27,026 bases of DNA from Methanosarcinales archaeon. Its GTDB lineage: Archaea; Halobacteriota; Methanosarcinia; Methanosarcinales; Methanogasteraceae. The translations under genes were made by a program, and so were the position numbers. The notes beneath the pieces are model-generated. The model saw nothing but the letters and a program-made list of their open reading frames with translations. It had not been told where the DNA came from and searched no databases. Location of the stretch: contig JAUWHQ010000231.1 in the NCBI GenBank assembly GCA_030605805.1, forward strand, positions 1 through 27,026. Reading direction: 5' to 3'. Of the stretch, positions 8,386-16,027 are shown piece after piece; the first letter of the stretch is position 1; each line of letters begins with the position of its first letter.

Positions 8386-9165
8386 ATGACTGTTGTCGAT
8401 ATAATGTCAAAAGAGGTTGCGTGCATCACAGCAGATGATTTCGTAACATACGCACGTCAGATCATGCGCGATCGTCATCTCCGAAGTCTTCCTGTCGTTG
8501 AGGATGAACGATTCATGCGCGTGCTCGGGATATTAACGGATCAGGATGTGATGCATATTTCGTCAGCCCGTTCAGGTGTGACCGTGCGTGGATTCGTAAC
8601 CATAAGTCCTGCCATAACTCCGGATACCGATGTGGAGGAGGCTTGCACGATGATGGTCGATGCAAGGTTGAGCAGGGTACCGGTAATCAGGTCCATCGAT
8701 GATCAGACGCTTGTTGGAATACTGAGTACTACCGACATCCTGAAGAAATTACATCCGAGGGCGCATCTGGTGGTGCGCGATATCATGACCGAGAAGGTCG
8801 TGACATGCCTGCCAGAGGATCGGATCGCAAAGGTGTGGTCAACCATGCTCGAATCGGATTACACAGGACTGCCCGTCCTATCCCCGAAGAGGGCGTTGAT
8901 CGGGATGGTTACAAGGTATGATATCATCAAGGCGGGATTTGCAAGAATCGGACTGGAGGATGAGGGCGGGACAAGGGCAAAGCAATCTCCGCCCGTCGAA
9001 AGAATCATGAACACTCCTGTATACACGGTTTCTCCTGCAACACCTGTTTCCGAAGCCATCGATATGATGCTCAAACTGGATGTTGGGAGGCTTTCTGTGG
9101 TTGATGAGGGCAGACTGGCAGGGATTATTGATAGAATCGATGCGGCGCAGGCGTGTCTGCCGTGA
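8386..9165 (+). CDS. Four-CBS-domain protein
   Basis: The 259 residues form four CBS motifs in two Bateman modules, with no other domain. Each repeat shows the pattern 'V.DIM...V..I..D..V..A...M......LPVV' and ends 'G.LT..D': VVDIMSKEVACI with GILTDQDV; VRGFVTISPAI with GILSTTDIL; VRDIMTEKVVTC with GMVTRYDII; VERIMNTPVYTV with GIIDRIDAA. CBS pairs usually bind adenine nucleotides or S-adenosylmethionine and act as energy or ligand sensors. ATG 8386 is set by TTGGAGG just upstream. The gene stands alone behind a repeat-rich leader, so transcriptional control is plausible. No partner is encoded beside it. Confidence 0.85.
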   Translation: MTVVDIMSKEVACITADDFVTYARQIMRDRHLRSLPVVEDERFMRVLGILTDQDVMHISSARSGVTVRGFVTISPAITPDTDVEEACTMMVDARLSRVPVIRSIDDQTLVGILSTTDILKKLHPRAHLVVRDIMTEKVVTCLPEDRIAKVWSTMLESDYTGLPVLSPKRALIGMVTRYDIIKAGFARIGLEDEGGTRAKQSPPVERIMNTPVYTVSPATPVSEAIDMMLKLDVGRLSVVDEGRLAGIIDRIDAAQACLP

Positions 9166-9731
9166 TGGTTCTCTGATGAGCTAACGGCGGCAGCAGGAGC
9201 GATCAATCTGTGAGGGTAGCGATGGTCTGTGCGGTAGAGTAGCACAGGAGCGATGAGTTGGCAGAGATATTCAGAATCTTGAAAATCGGGGTGCTGCGGT
9301 ACGATGTGAAGCTGGAGCCTTACCCATACAACGTGGAATAATTGCAAAATTGGGTATGTTTCGAGGGGTCGGCTGATAGCGGTTTTGGGTTGGATTTAGT
9401 CTTCGGTTTCTTGGGATTTTGGGGATAATCGAATGGCTGCGGCTGTTTTTTGGGTTTCCAAAGTTGAGTTGCAAGACTGCCGCATTGATCGCATAAGTTT
9501 CATACGATCAGCGATGCAGTCGCCATGATACTTAAACATGAGCACCGATCTCACAAGTGTTCGTTAAGTGATCTTGCTATAAAATGCGAGGACCTCCTAT
9601 TGATGGTGTGACGCCCCCTGTGTATTGTTACTTGTGAGATCCAGTATGTGCCGGCGTCGTTTCCGATAATATCCGCAAATCCGATGACGCCAATTTTGCG
9701 AATCAAAAAGCCATCTCGAGCAAATCCTCTT
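9166..9731. other. 566-base gene-poor region with two inverted-repeat structures
   Basis: No confident gene is present. A 26-codon frame with a ribosome site and TTG start (around 9258-9341, translating LAEIFRILKIGVLRYDV) may be a gene relic. A hairpin with arms GCAT..TGATCG / CGATCA..ATGC spans 9482-9517. A 95-base segment bounded by perfect 12-bp inverted repeats follows (9547-9641). Confidence 0.5.
9547..9641. repeat. 95-bp element with perfect 12-bp terminal inverted repeats
   Basis: The left arm GATCTCACAAGT (9547-9558) and right arm ACTTGTGAGATC (9630-9641) are perfect reverse complements around 71 bases that include a TATAAAA. No target-site duplication is visible. It could be a miniature inverted-repeat element or a long hairpin. 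Confidence 0.5.
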
Positions 9732-10268
9732 TCAGCCGGGAAATCCGTCAGAATCCCCCAGTTCAGACTCCTCGTCCATCCCGAAATCTTCCGGAAACCC
9801 ACCTTCATCGCCAATCACCGGCTCTTCAGGAAATCCGGGCGCATCATCCACCCCGATCTCCTCAGCCCCGGGCGCCTCATCTGCCTCTCCCAGTTCATCA
9901 CTACCAGCCATGTCATCTGCCGCAGGCTCATCAGCCTCATGAGCACCCGCTTCTGCACTTTCTGTGCTCACATCCTCCCCTTTCCCGCGCCCGAGATACC
10001 ATGTAATAAATTCGGTGTACAGGATGACTGCGAGCATCGCTGACCAGATGAAGAGCAGTATGTGGAGGTTGTTGATCGGTATCAGCCCGTCTCCAAGCAC
10101 TGCATGTTGATATGACATGAAAGTGACTGACTGGTCAGGGAGTATCAGAACGAAGAGCAGCGGGATGCCAAGCAGCGCGGTTGCGGCGATGAACGACGAG
10201 AGCCTGACCAGGAGTGTGAGCACAAGCGCGGTGTACATCAAATATAATATTATGGATATGAGCGTCAT
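9732..10268 (-). CDS. Three-helix membrane protein with acidic GFPE-repeat tail
   Basis: I do not recognise this 178-residue protein. It has three hydrophobic segments (about residues 2-23, 26-45 and 70-92). An 86-residue tail follows that is very rich in Glu/Asp/Ala/Gly and nearly free of Lys/Arg, with imperfect repeats APGFPEEP, GGFPEDF and DGFPG at the end. The upstream surface-protein gene ends 12 bases before ATG 10268, and AAGGAGAGGTGA lies between, so the two form an operon. GTG 10274 is an alternative start. The acidic low-complexity tail could be a cation-rich spacer or a docking segment at the membrane. Its function is unknown. Confidence 0.7.
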   Translation of the reverse strand: MTLISIILYLMYTALVLTLLVRLSSFIAATALLGIPLLFVLILPDQSVTFMSYQHAVLGDGLIPINNLHILLFIWSAMLAVILYTEFITWYLGRGKGEDVSTESAEAGAHEADEPAADDMAGSDELGEADEAPGAEEIGVDDAPGFPEEPVIGDEGGFPEDFGMDEESELGDSDGFPG

Positions 10269-10280
10269 ATTCACCTCTCC

Positions 10281-12005
10281 TTACCCTGTATTGCGCAGCA
10301 TCAGGTACCCTGCCACGACCGGTATTAAAAATATGCAGGCAAACAATATAAAGATGTGTATCAGCAGCATGGCAAGCCCGCCGCGGCTGATTGCCTCTGT
10401 TTGGGTCTGTGCCGGCGCAGATACCCCGTCCGCACCACCCGCACCCACCACATCCACAGTGCCGCCGATTGGGTTCGACTGCACGGTCCCGTTGTTGCCG
10501 TAATCGTCCACGAACCTGACGACCGCCGGCGGCAGCGAGTCCAGATCCTCAAACTGGATGATGTATGTGTGATTGTACGACTCCTGCGGCAGGATCCTCA
10601 CATTTCCAGCCGTATCGCCACCGATCACAGTGACGCCGGACGGAACCTCGTCGATAACCTCGATCTCGGCTGCACGGTCGCCCCGGTTCTCGATGCGGAT
10701 TGCCACCTGTCTGGTATGCTCATCGAGCGTCGCAAGCAGCATCTTCTCTGCCGTGATTGCAGGTCCGTGCACCGTGATGCTACCCGGAAGCGAGGATACG
10801 GCGTACCCCTCGTACGCTGCCCTGCACGCAGGAATCTCGAATGTCCCGACAGCCCTTGCAGCCACCTGATACGTAACGTTCCTGAAACTGTGCGACTCCA
10901 GCCGAAATGCCCATCCGGCTGTGGGAGCAGTTTCGATCTCAAACCCGTCAGGGACGATATCAGTGAGTTCGATATCTGTGCCATTGTCCCGGAGATTCCA
11001 GACGGTGATTGTGACTGTTGCCGATTCTGGCACGGTCAGCTCATCTGGCGTGACCGATTTCCGGGCGAGGATGTACGGAGTTATCCGTGTCTCTCTGGTG
11101 CAATTGACCGAATAACTATCACCGTTCCAGATATATCCATTTACGCTCGCAACAATCGAGATATTGGATGGATATGGCAGTACCGGTGGATAGATCGCCT
11201 GATTGCAGACATCACTCGAGTGGATCGCCTGATACCACATCGAGAAACGTTCCCAGAACGTCTCATTAAATACCGAATCACTGCCGGTATCAGGCTTTAT
11301 GCTCACCTGCACGTCGAGAAGAACGTCCCGCACCGGAACACCGTCGTTTTGGATGGTTATACCGCACTCAATCATCTGGTCTGGCTGATAGATGTCGTCT
11401 ACGCTGATATTTATGACTATATCTGGTGTTAATGGGTGGTATGTCTCGATTATGCAGTAATCGTCCTGCAAATACCTGACGCATACCTTCAGCGCCCCAT
11501 CATAAATACGCGAGTCTCCGAGATCGAACCGATCAGAAGCGAGATATGTACCACCCTTATTAATGCTCAGATTCACGGATTCATCTGTGAAATCGATGAT
11601 ATGGATCAGATAATCGCCAGTAGAGTGATTTTCACCGACCAACAGGTTGACTGCATCCTCCTTTGCCCACAGTTTCTCCGTACCGTACATGTAGGGTTTG
11701 ACTGTCACAGACTCGTTCTCGATCCGGAGGAGCGTTATCCTAAATCGATCAAAATACGTTTCGGTGTCGCCTTCTGACATGGAATACCGGTCGATGAACT
11801 GCTTGTTCTTGTACAGCACCAGCATTGCGTTGTTATTGCTGATCTCGCGCAGTTTAATGGCGTACTCGCCGATAACAGCGCGCTCGCTCATGTTGATCTC
11901 GTATACACCCTGACAGATCCATACATCCTCCTCGCAGCGATCTCCCGCCGCCGGTGCGCAGGTCATGACCAGTGCGATTGATATGAGGATAATCCTCGCC
12001 CACAT
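10281..12005 (-). CDS. Secreted, membrane-anchored surface protein with DUF11/CARDB-like repeats
   Basis: This 574-residue protein has a signal peptide (residues 1-20, ARIILISIALVMTC). The N-terminal half has two beta-rich segments of the kind seen in archaeal S-layer-related proteins (GEYAIKLREISNNNAMLVLY, later GDYLIHIIDF). Two or three repeats follow of the 'P.ESATVTITVWN....G....LTDIVPDGFE' type found in DUF11/CARDB surface domains. It ends in one membrane helix (AMLLIHIFILFACIFLIPVV) and a short basic end. Several NxS/T sequons (for example NESVTV, NHSTGD, NGTDIE) suggest N-glycosylation. ATG 12005 places the signal peptide correctly; the longer frame to 12185 does not. It is probably displayed on the cell surface with its membrane-protein partner downstream. 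Confidence 0.78.
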   Translation of the reverse strand: MWARIILISIALVMTCAPAAGDRCEEDVWICQGVYEINMSERAVIGEYAIKLREISNNNAMLVLYKNKQFIDRYSMSEGDTETYFDRFRITLLRIENESVTVKPYMYGTEKLWAKEDAVNLLVGENHSTGDYLIHIIDFTDESVNLSINKGGTYLASDRFDLGDSRIYDGALKVCVRYLQDDYCIIETYHPLTPDIVINISVDDIYQPDQMIECGITIQNDGVPVRDVLLDVQVSIKPDTGSDSVFNETFWERFSMWYQAIHSSDVCNQAIYPPVLPYPSNISIVASVNGYIWNGDSYSVNCTRETRITPYILARKSVTPDELTVPESATVTITVWNLRDNGTDIELTDIVPDGFEIETAPTAGWAFRLESHSFRNVTYQVAARAVGTFEIPACRAAYEGYAVSSLPGSITVHGPAITAEKMLLATLDEHTRQVAIRIENRGDRAAEIEVIDEVPSGVTVIGGDTAGNVRILPQESYNHTYIIQFEDLDSLPPAVVRFVDDYGNNGTVQSNPIGGTVDVVGAGGADGVSAPAQTQTEAISRGGLAMLLIHIFILFACIFLIPVVAGYLMLRNTG

Positions 12006-12043
12006 TATATAATAAAATGAGGCACAATACATTTTTAAGTTTT

Positions 12044-12064
12044 CGCAACCGAAATTTGGTTGCG
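12044..12064. promoter_or_regulatory. Perfect 7-bp inverted repeat upstream of the surface-protein gene
   Basis: CGCAACC-GAAATTT-GGTTGCG, about 40-60 bases before ATG 12005 on the minus strand, close to a TTAAAAA promoter-like tract. A regulator site is plausible. Confidence 0.4.
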
Positions 12065-12359
12065 TGGCATGTTTGGAAGGGGCGCAGGAGTTCGGAGAGG
12101 GTAGGGGCGTGGGAGAAGGGCATCTATGGGATCGGTTGACATGACGGGCAAGCATACGTGGGACGATTAGCATGATCGGACACATTCATACAACTCGAAT
12201 TATGCAACTGTTCTGCGAACAATTTCTGTCGCGGGCGAGGATGAAACGGCATAGCCGCATCCGTGCCCACTGCTGTTTGACCGGACATGCCGCGGTGCCA
12301 AGCTGCTTTGCGCATAACTATAAGACCCATGCAAGCACTGAAACGATAGCATACCACCC

Positions 12360-12551
12360 ATGAAACAGATCACAATCATCAGCGGGAAAGGCGGCACAGG
12401 AAAGACGACGCTTGCAGCCTCGTTCGCATCGCTTACAGAAAATAAAGTGATCGCAGACTGCGATGTGGACGTGATACCGTACGACCCGGCGGTGACCGAG
12501 GCGATGAAAGATATATGGAGGCGTGTAAATGAAGATCACGACGGTCTATGA
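12360..12551 (+). pseudogene. Internally collapsed MinD-family (ferredoxin-type) ATPase
   Basis: The 63-residue product starts as a normal MinD-superfamily ATPase: ITIISGKGGTGKTTLAASFA (deviant Walker A, residues 4-23) and the strand VIADCDVD (30-37). At residue 38 it jumps to VIPYDPAVTEAM, which resembles the C-terminal region of the same family, and then to KDIWRRV, like the extreme C-terminus. About 200 residues are missing, including Walker B and the inserted ferredoxin domain of COG1149-type members, yet the frame is kept. The end overlaps the start of the MBL gene by 23 bases. ATPase activity is very unlikely; a remnant from two in-frame deletions is the simplest reading. TATA-like CATAACTATAAGA lies at 12312-12324. 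Confidence 0.72.
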
Positions 12552-13197
12552 TAACGAGGTATATCCGGAGGCATCTGCCACTGGACTTACGAGCGAGTGG
12601 GGGTTCTCCTGCCTGATAGAGGTATCCGGCGAGCGGATACTCTTTGATACCGGTGGAGACGGATCGGTTCTGCTCCGCAACATGGAAAGACTGGGAATCG
12701 ACCCCGAAGACCCGGGGGTGATCGTCCTGTCGCACGAACACTGGGATCATACAGGCGGCATTCCGGATCTGCTTGAACTGAACCGTGATGCCGAAATATA
12801 CCTGCTAACATCGTTTTCGGAACCGTTCAAGAACAGGATCAAAAACCTGGTTCTGGAGGTACATGTCCCGGAAAAAATCTGCGATCGGGTGTATACCACA
12901 GGAGAACTGGGGAGTACCATAAAGGAACAATCCCTGGCACTGGAGACGACAAACGGGATTCTCATTGTCACAGGATGCGCACACCCAGGGATCGGGGCGA
13001 TCATGGACAGAGCATCCGGATTTGGCGAGATATATGGGATTATGGGTGGATTTCACGGATTTTGCGATTATCCGGTGCTGAAAGGCGTGAGATTCCTCTC
13101 TCCGTGCCACTGCACCCAGCACCTCCGGGAGATCGCATCAGGCTTCCCGGACGCGTACCAGAAAAACGGCGTCGGGAGGGTGTTTACCTTTGAGTGA
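12529..13197 (+). CDS. MBL-fold metallo-hydrolase (COG1237-like)
   Basis: This 222-residue metallo-beta-lactamase-fold protein has the metal motif SHEHWDHTGG (H69, H71, D73, H74). Further ligands lie in TGCAHPG (H152) and GGFHGF (H176), and it has the C-terminal SPCHCTQ typical of the 7,8-dihydropterin-6-methyl-4-aminobenzene-phosphate-synthase-like group. In methanogens that group is associated with methanopterin synthesis, but most members are uncharacterised. It is shorter than the longest members but contains all metal ligands. ATG 12529 lies inside the 3' end of the collapsed ATPase gene, with GGAGG 7 bases upstream. The next gene begins in its last codons, so the three are one transcription unit. 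Confidence 0.85.
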   Translation: MKITTVYDNEVYPEASATGLTSEWGFSCLIEVSGERILFDTGGDGSVLLRNMERLGIDPEDPGVIVLSHEHWDHTGGIPDLLELNRDAEIYLLTSFSEPFKNRIKNLVLEVHVPEKICDRVYTTGELGSTIKEQSLALETTNGILIVTGCAHPGIGAIMDRASGFGEIYGIMGGFHGFCDYPVLKGVRFLSPCHCTQHLREIASGFPDAYQKNGVGRVFTFE

Positions 13198-14125
13198 CCG
13201 CGACAACAGCGGTAACGCGAAAGCGAGTTACGTATTCGGTCCTGTGCCGTCCAGAAGGCTTGGAAGGTCGCTTGGTCTCGATATCACGCCGTACAAGACA
13301 TGCACGTTCGACTGCATCTACTGCCAGCTCGGGAGAACTACGAACAGAACCGTGCAGAGAAAGGAGTACGTACCAAATGACCTGGTTCTCTCTGAACTGA
13401 AGGGGTTTTTAGACGAGATCGGAGAGGATATCGATTACATCACATTCGCCGGCTCAGGGGAGCCGACGCTGCATTCGAAGATCGGTGAGATGATCGATGC
13501 GATCAAAACGATGACTGATATCCCGGTTGTGGTGATAACCAATGGTTCGCTTTTGTTTCGGGAGGACGTGCGCAGTGATCTCCTGAATGCCGATCTCGTG
13601 CTGCCATCGCTGGATGCGGCAACCGAACCAGCGTTCCGTGCTGTGAATCAGCCGCATGAGAGCCTCGAAGTGGGGAAGATCATCGAAGGGATCCGGATAT
13701 TTCGAGAAGCGTTTGAGGGGGAGTTCTGGCTCGAGATCATGGTTGTCAAGGGGATGAACGATCAGGAAGAGGAGATTTCGGCGCTAATGGATGCGATCTC
13801 CCGGATCGATCCTGACCGGGTCCAGTTGAATACGGTGGTGAGACCCTCTGCTGAGGCTGTCGAGGCGGCAGGCAGGGACGAGCTGATGAGGATACGCGAG
13901 CGGTTTGGAGAAAACGCCGAAATCATTGCTGACGCGAGAATCGGGGTTCGTGCGGATATCCTGCCGCTCCTGCAGCGAAGACCCCTCACGATAGAGGAGA
14001 TATCAGGTGCGCTTGAGATGCACCGGAACGAGGCTGCAAAGTACCTGCGGGAACTCGTGGAGCGGGGAGAGGTCGCTTCGGTGGTGCACGGTGGCAAAAG
14101 GTATTTTGCGGTGAAGACGGGATGA
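13190..14125 (+). CDS. Radical SAM protein with C-terminal winged helix (COG0731-type)
   Basis: The 311 residues include the radical SAM cluster motif CTFDCIYC (C38, C42, C45, a CX3CX2C), the SAM-binding GSGEPTLH (88-95) and VVITNGSLL on the next strand. The barrel ends near residue 230. The last 70 residues (PLTIEEISGALEMHRNEAAK, then YLRELVERGEV and VHGGKRYFAV) look like a winged-helix domain. This layout is typical of archaeal COG0731 Fe-S oxidoreductases of unknown substrate. The TTG start at 13190 is set by GGGAGGG about 9 bases upstream and overlaps the end of the MBL gene by 8 bases. A decayed copy of the 3' end lies past the toxin module at 14877-14990. Confidence 0.88.
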   Translation: MSDRDNSGNAKASYVFGPVPSRRLGRSLGLDITPYKTCTFDCIYCQLGRTTNRTVQRKEYVPNDLVLSELKGFLDEIGEDIDYITFAGSGEPTLHSKIGEMIDAIKTMTDIPVVVITNGSLLFREDVRSDLLNADLVLPSLDAATEPAFRAVNQPHESLEVGKIIEGIRIFREAFEGEFWLEIMVVKGMNDQEEEISALMDAISRIDPDRVQLNTVVRPSAEAVEAAGRDELMRIRERFGENAEIIADARIGVRADILPLLQRRPLTIEEISGALEMHRNEAAKYLRELVERGEVASVVHGGKRYFAVKTG

Positions 14126-14184
14126 TGTGATGGATTCGAAAACATTAACACCATCCACGTCAAAGTACAGGTGGAGGAGCCAAG

Positions 14185-14682
14185 TTGAACAAGCCGACAC
14201 TGTATCTCGAAACCACCGTTCCAAGCTATTTGGCTGCAAGACCAAGCCGAGATATTGTTATTCAGGCACATCAACAGATTACTTGGGATTGGTGGAAATC
14301 CTGCAAGGAGAACTACGAGGTATACATCTCCGAGATAGTTCTGAAAGAGATCGCTGGTGGAGATCAGAAAGTAGCAAAAAAACGGCATACATTCGTCAAA
14401 GATCTTGAAATACTGGACTTATCAGAAGATGTGTATCAATTAGCCCGTGATCTGGCAGTATTTCTCAGATTACCAAAGCGCGCTGAGATGGATGCTCTGC
14501 ATTTAAGTTTTGCAGTAGAATATGAATTAGACTATCTTTTGACATGGAACTGTGCGCATTTGGCAAACGGAGCGATCATACGCCGATTGAAGAAGTTCGA
14601 GTCAGACCATACACGGTTTGTACCGGTCATTGTCACTCCTGAAGAACTTATGATCGGAGGTTACGAGAATGAAATGGATTGA
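14185..14682 (+). CDS. PIN-domain toxin (VapC-like)
   Basis: This 165-residue protein is PIN-like. It has an N-terminal strand with YLETTVPSYL (E9, where most family members have Asp), a mid acidic residue in VYISEIVLKEI, the catalytic MDALHLSFA (D103) and the C-terminal LLTWNCAHLAN motif. Proteins of this kind are metal-dependent RNases in toxin-antitoxin pairs. The TTG start at 14185 is set by GGTGGAGGAG five bases upstream. The 57-codon partner gene overlaps its 3' end by 14 bases, so translation is coupled. The leading Glu for Asp is seen in this subgroup and need not abolish activity. The module is bracketed by the radical SAM gene and a degraded copy of its 3' end. Confidence 0.83.
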   Translation: MNKPTLYLETTVPSYLAARPSRDIVIQAHQQITWDWWKSCKENYEVYISEIVLKEIAGGDQKVAKKRHTFVKDLEILDLSEDVYQLARDLAVFLRLPKRAEMDALHLSFAVEYELDYLLTWNCAHLANGAIIRRLKKFESDHTRFVPVIVTPEELMIGGYENEMD

Positions 14683-14842
14683 TCCGATAGTAGATGACGT
14701 TCGCGCATCACGCGAAAATATCTGGGAAGCGTGCGGCTATAACTTTGATCGAGTCTGTGAGATGCTCAGAGAGAGCCAGGCATCCCATAGTTCAATGGTC
14801 GTCACCAAAGCCGAACTATCCAGACGGCATAAGGTGCGGTAG
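14669..14842 (+). CDS. Small partner of the PIN toxin, putative antitoxin
   Basis: This 57-residue gene (ATG 14669, TAG 14840-14842) starts MKWIDPIVDDVRASRENIWE and continues with a helical, charged segment ending in a basic tail (SRRHKVR). Short proteins starting MKWIDPIV..VR.. commonly accompany this PIN subgroup and are the likely antitoxin. The ribosome site GGAGGT lies 7-12 bases upstream, inside the toxin gene, and the two genes overlap by 14 bases. Toxin-first order is unusual for VapBC but usual for this subgroup as I know it. The function is inferred from position. Confidence 0.68.
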   Translation: MKWIDPIVDDVRASRENIWEACGYNFDRVCEMLRESQASHSSMVVTKAELSRRHKVR

Positions 14843-14876
14843 GGCTGCGGGATTGGGTGAATCGCATCAGACGATC

Positions 14877-14990
14877 GCTTGGGTTGTGCAGAAACGAGGG
14901 CGGTTTGGTATATGCGGAAATTGGAGGCAGAGAGATCACTCCAGCGGTGCACGGCGGAAAAAGGTGTTTTGCAGGCGGGATGTTCTCGAT
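14877..14990 (+). pseudogene. Degraded copy of the 3' end of the radical SAM gene
   Basis: This segment aligns with 14008-14122 over about 110 bases. Both contain GGTGCACGG(T/C)GG(C/A)AAAAGGT(A/G)TTTTGC, and 40 bases upstream both contain AACGAGG followed by GTA..TGCGG.AA. In translation, RNE...VHGGKRCFA mirrors RNE...VHGGKRYFA of the radical SAM C-terminus with nearly identical spacing. There is no start and the homology stops near 14990. It lies just downstream of the PIN module and 35 bases before the convergent mfnF stop. The remaining sequence to 15024 is unremarkable. Confidence 0.72.
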
Positions 14991-15024
14991 GTTCGAGCAC
15001 AGCCCCAGAAACCACGACCCACGA

Positions 15025-16026
15025 TCAATCCTTCTGCCAATCCTGCTGAACGATCCGGAGTTCAACCAGTTTTGCAGCAGCATACGCGGGAAAAACCTTT
15101 GATACATCCGTCCCGTACATATCAGAAACAAAGGAGCACGGAACGCTACCGATCTCATCTGCCGCATCCTCGATCAGAAACTCGCCGATCCCGGTGCCGA
15201 TGACATGATCCAGTCCATGCCGCTTCAAAACGGCATCGATCGCTCTCCCAAGCTCCCGAACCTGCGCCTCTCGCACCTGCTCTGCAATCTCGTACACCGC
15301 ATATTCGCTGATCTCGTCGGTATCCGCACAGACGACCCGTGCGAGCCTGCGGATCGATTCCTCGACCGTTGTTCCGGCGTGATCCGGGGTTTCGCAGGTA
15401 TAATCCGATTCCTCGATCATTCCAAGCACGCGATACACGTCTCCCGTTATCGCAAAGAGCTCTGACGATACCCGGCACCGGGCGCCGTCCAGAACGATCC
15501 GATCCAGAAGCGTTGCGACATTTGTCCGGAGAACGCCCGAGTAGATGAGTTCATCGCGCTGCAACCTCTCAAAGTCTGTTCCGCCGGCGCATGCGACGCC
15601 TCCTGCGATCGGAATGATGTCTGTTGTCGTGCTGCCGACATCCACGAAGACGCAGTCGTAGTCCTGTGCAAGAAGACCTGCCGACGCCGCCCAGTTTGCC
15701 GCGGCAAGGCTCGCATCGTAACTGTCCACGAATTCACACCGGTTGTTGAGATAGAATATCTCGCTCCCGCTCTCTGAGAATGCGCCGTTCACTGCATCGC
15801 AGATGAACCGTATGCCCTGAATCTTGCTCTCGAAACAGTCCGCAAGTTCGCCTGTCATCACGACTCCAACCCTCTCTGGCTTTGTCCGCTCTGCGATATC
15901 AGATAGCAGCCGAGGGAGCGCAGTATTCTTCCACAATGGAATGTAATGTATCTCAGTGATCTTTCCATCGGCTGACGCGATCTTTGTATTTGCGCCTCCG
16001 ATGTCGATGCCAATGATTGCAGTCAT
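15025..16026 (-). CDS. mfnF: Methanofuran biosynthesis enzyme MfnF (hydantoinase/oxoprolinase-like)
   Basis: This 333-residue ASKHA-fold protein has the phosphate-1 motif IIGIDIGGANTKIA at the start, the second nucleotide motif FVDVGSTTTDIIPI near residue 150 and a C-terminal GTGIGEFLIEDAA. This combination is typical of the COG1548 family once called 'H4MPT-linked C1 transfer pathway protein', of which the M. jannaschii member is MfnF. MfnF joins the furfurylamine and tyramine-glutamate halves of methanofuran. Its presence implies a methanofuran/H4MPT C1 pathway in this organism. ATG 16026 is one base past the nob1 stop (TGAGATG), so it is co-transcribed and probably coupled to nob1. Confidence 0.88.
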   Translation of the reverse strand: MTAIIGIDIGGANTKIASADGKITEIHYIPLWKNTALPRLLSDIAERTKPERVGVVMTGELADCFESKIQGIRFICDAVNGAFSESGSEIFYLNNRCEFVDSYDASLAAANWAASAGLLAQDYDCVFVDVGSTTTDIIPIAGGVACAGGTDFERLQRDELIYSGVLRTNVATLLDRIVLDGARCRVSSELFAITGDVYRVLGMIEESDYTCETPDHAGTTVEESIRRLARVVCADTDEISEYAVYEIAEQVREAQVRELGRAIDAVLKRHGLDHVIGTGIGEFLIEDAADEIGSVPCSFVSDMYGTDVSKVFPAYAAAKLVELRIVQQDWQKD

Positions 16027-16027
16027 C

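Noticed and set aside
10356..11777. Long plus-strand frames opposite the surface protein
   Set aside because: The opposite strand encodes a protein with signal peptide, repeats and anchor; the plus-strand products have no such structure.
14127..14408. Plus-strand frame starting GTG-ATG before the PIN gene, as an antitoxin
   Set aside because: It runs through the PIN gene in another frame and has no ribosome site; the small gene at 14669 is a better partner.
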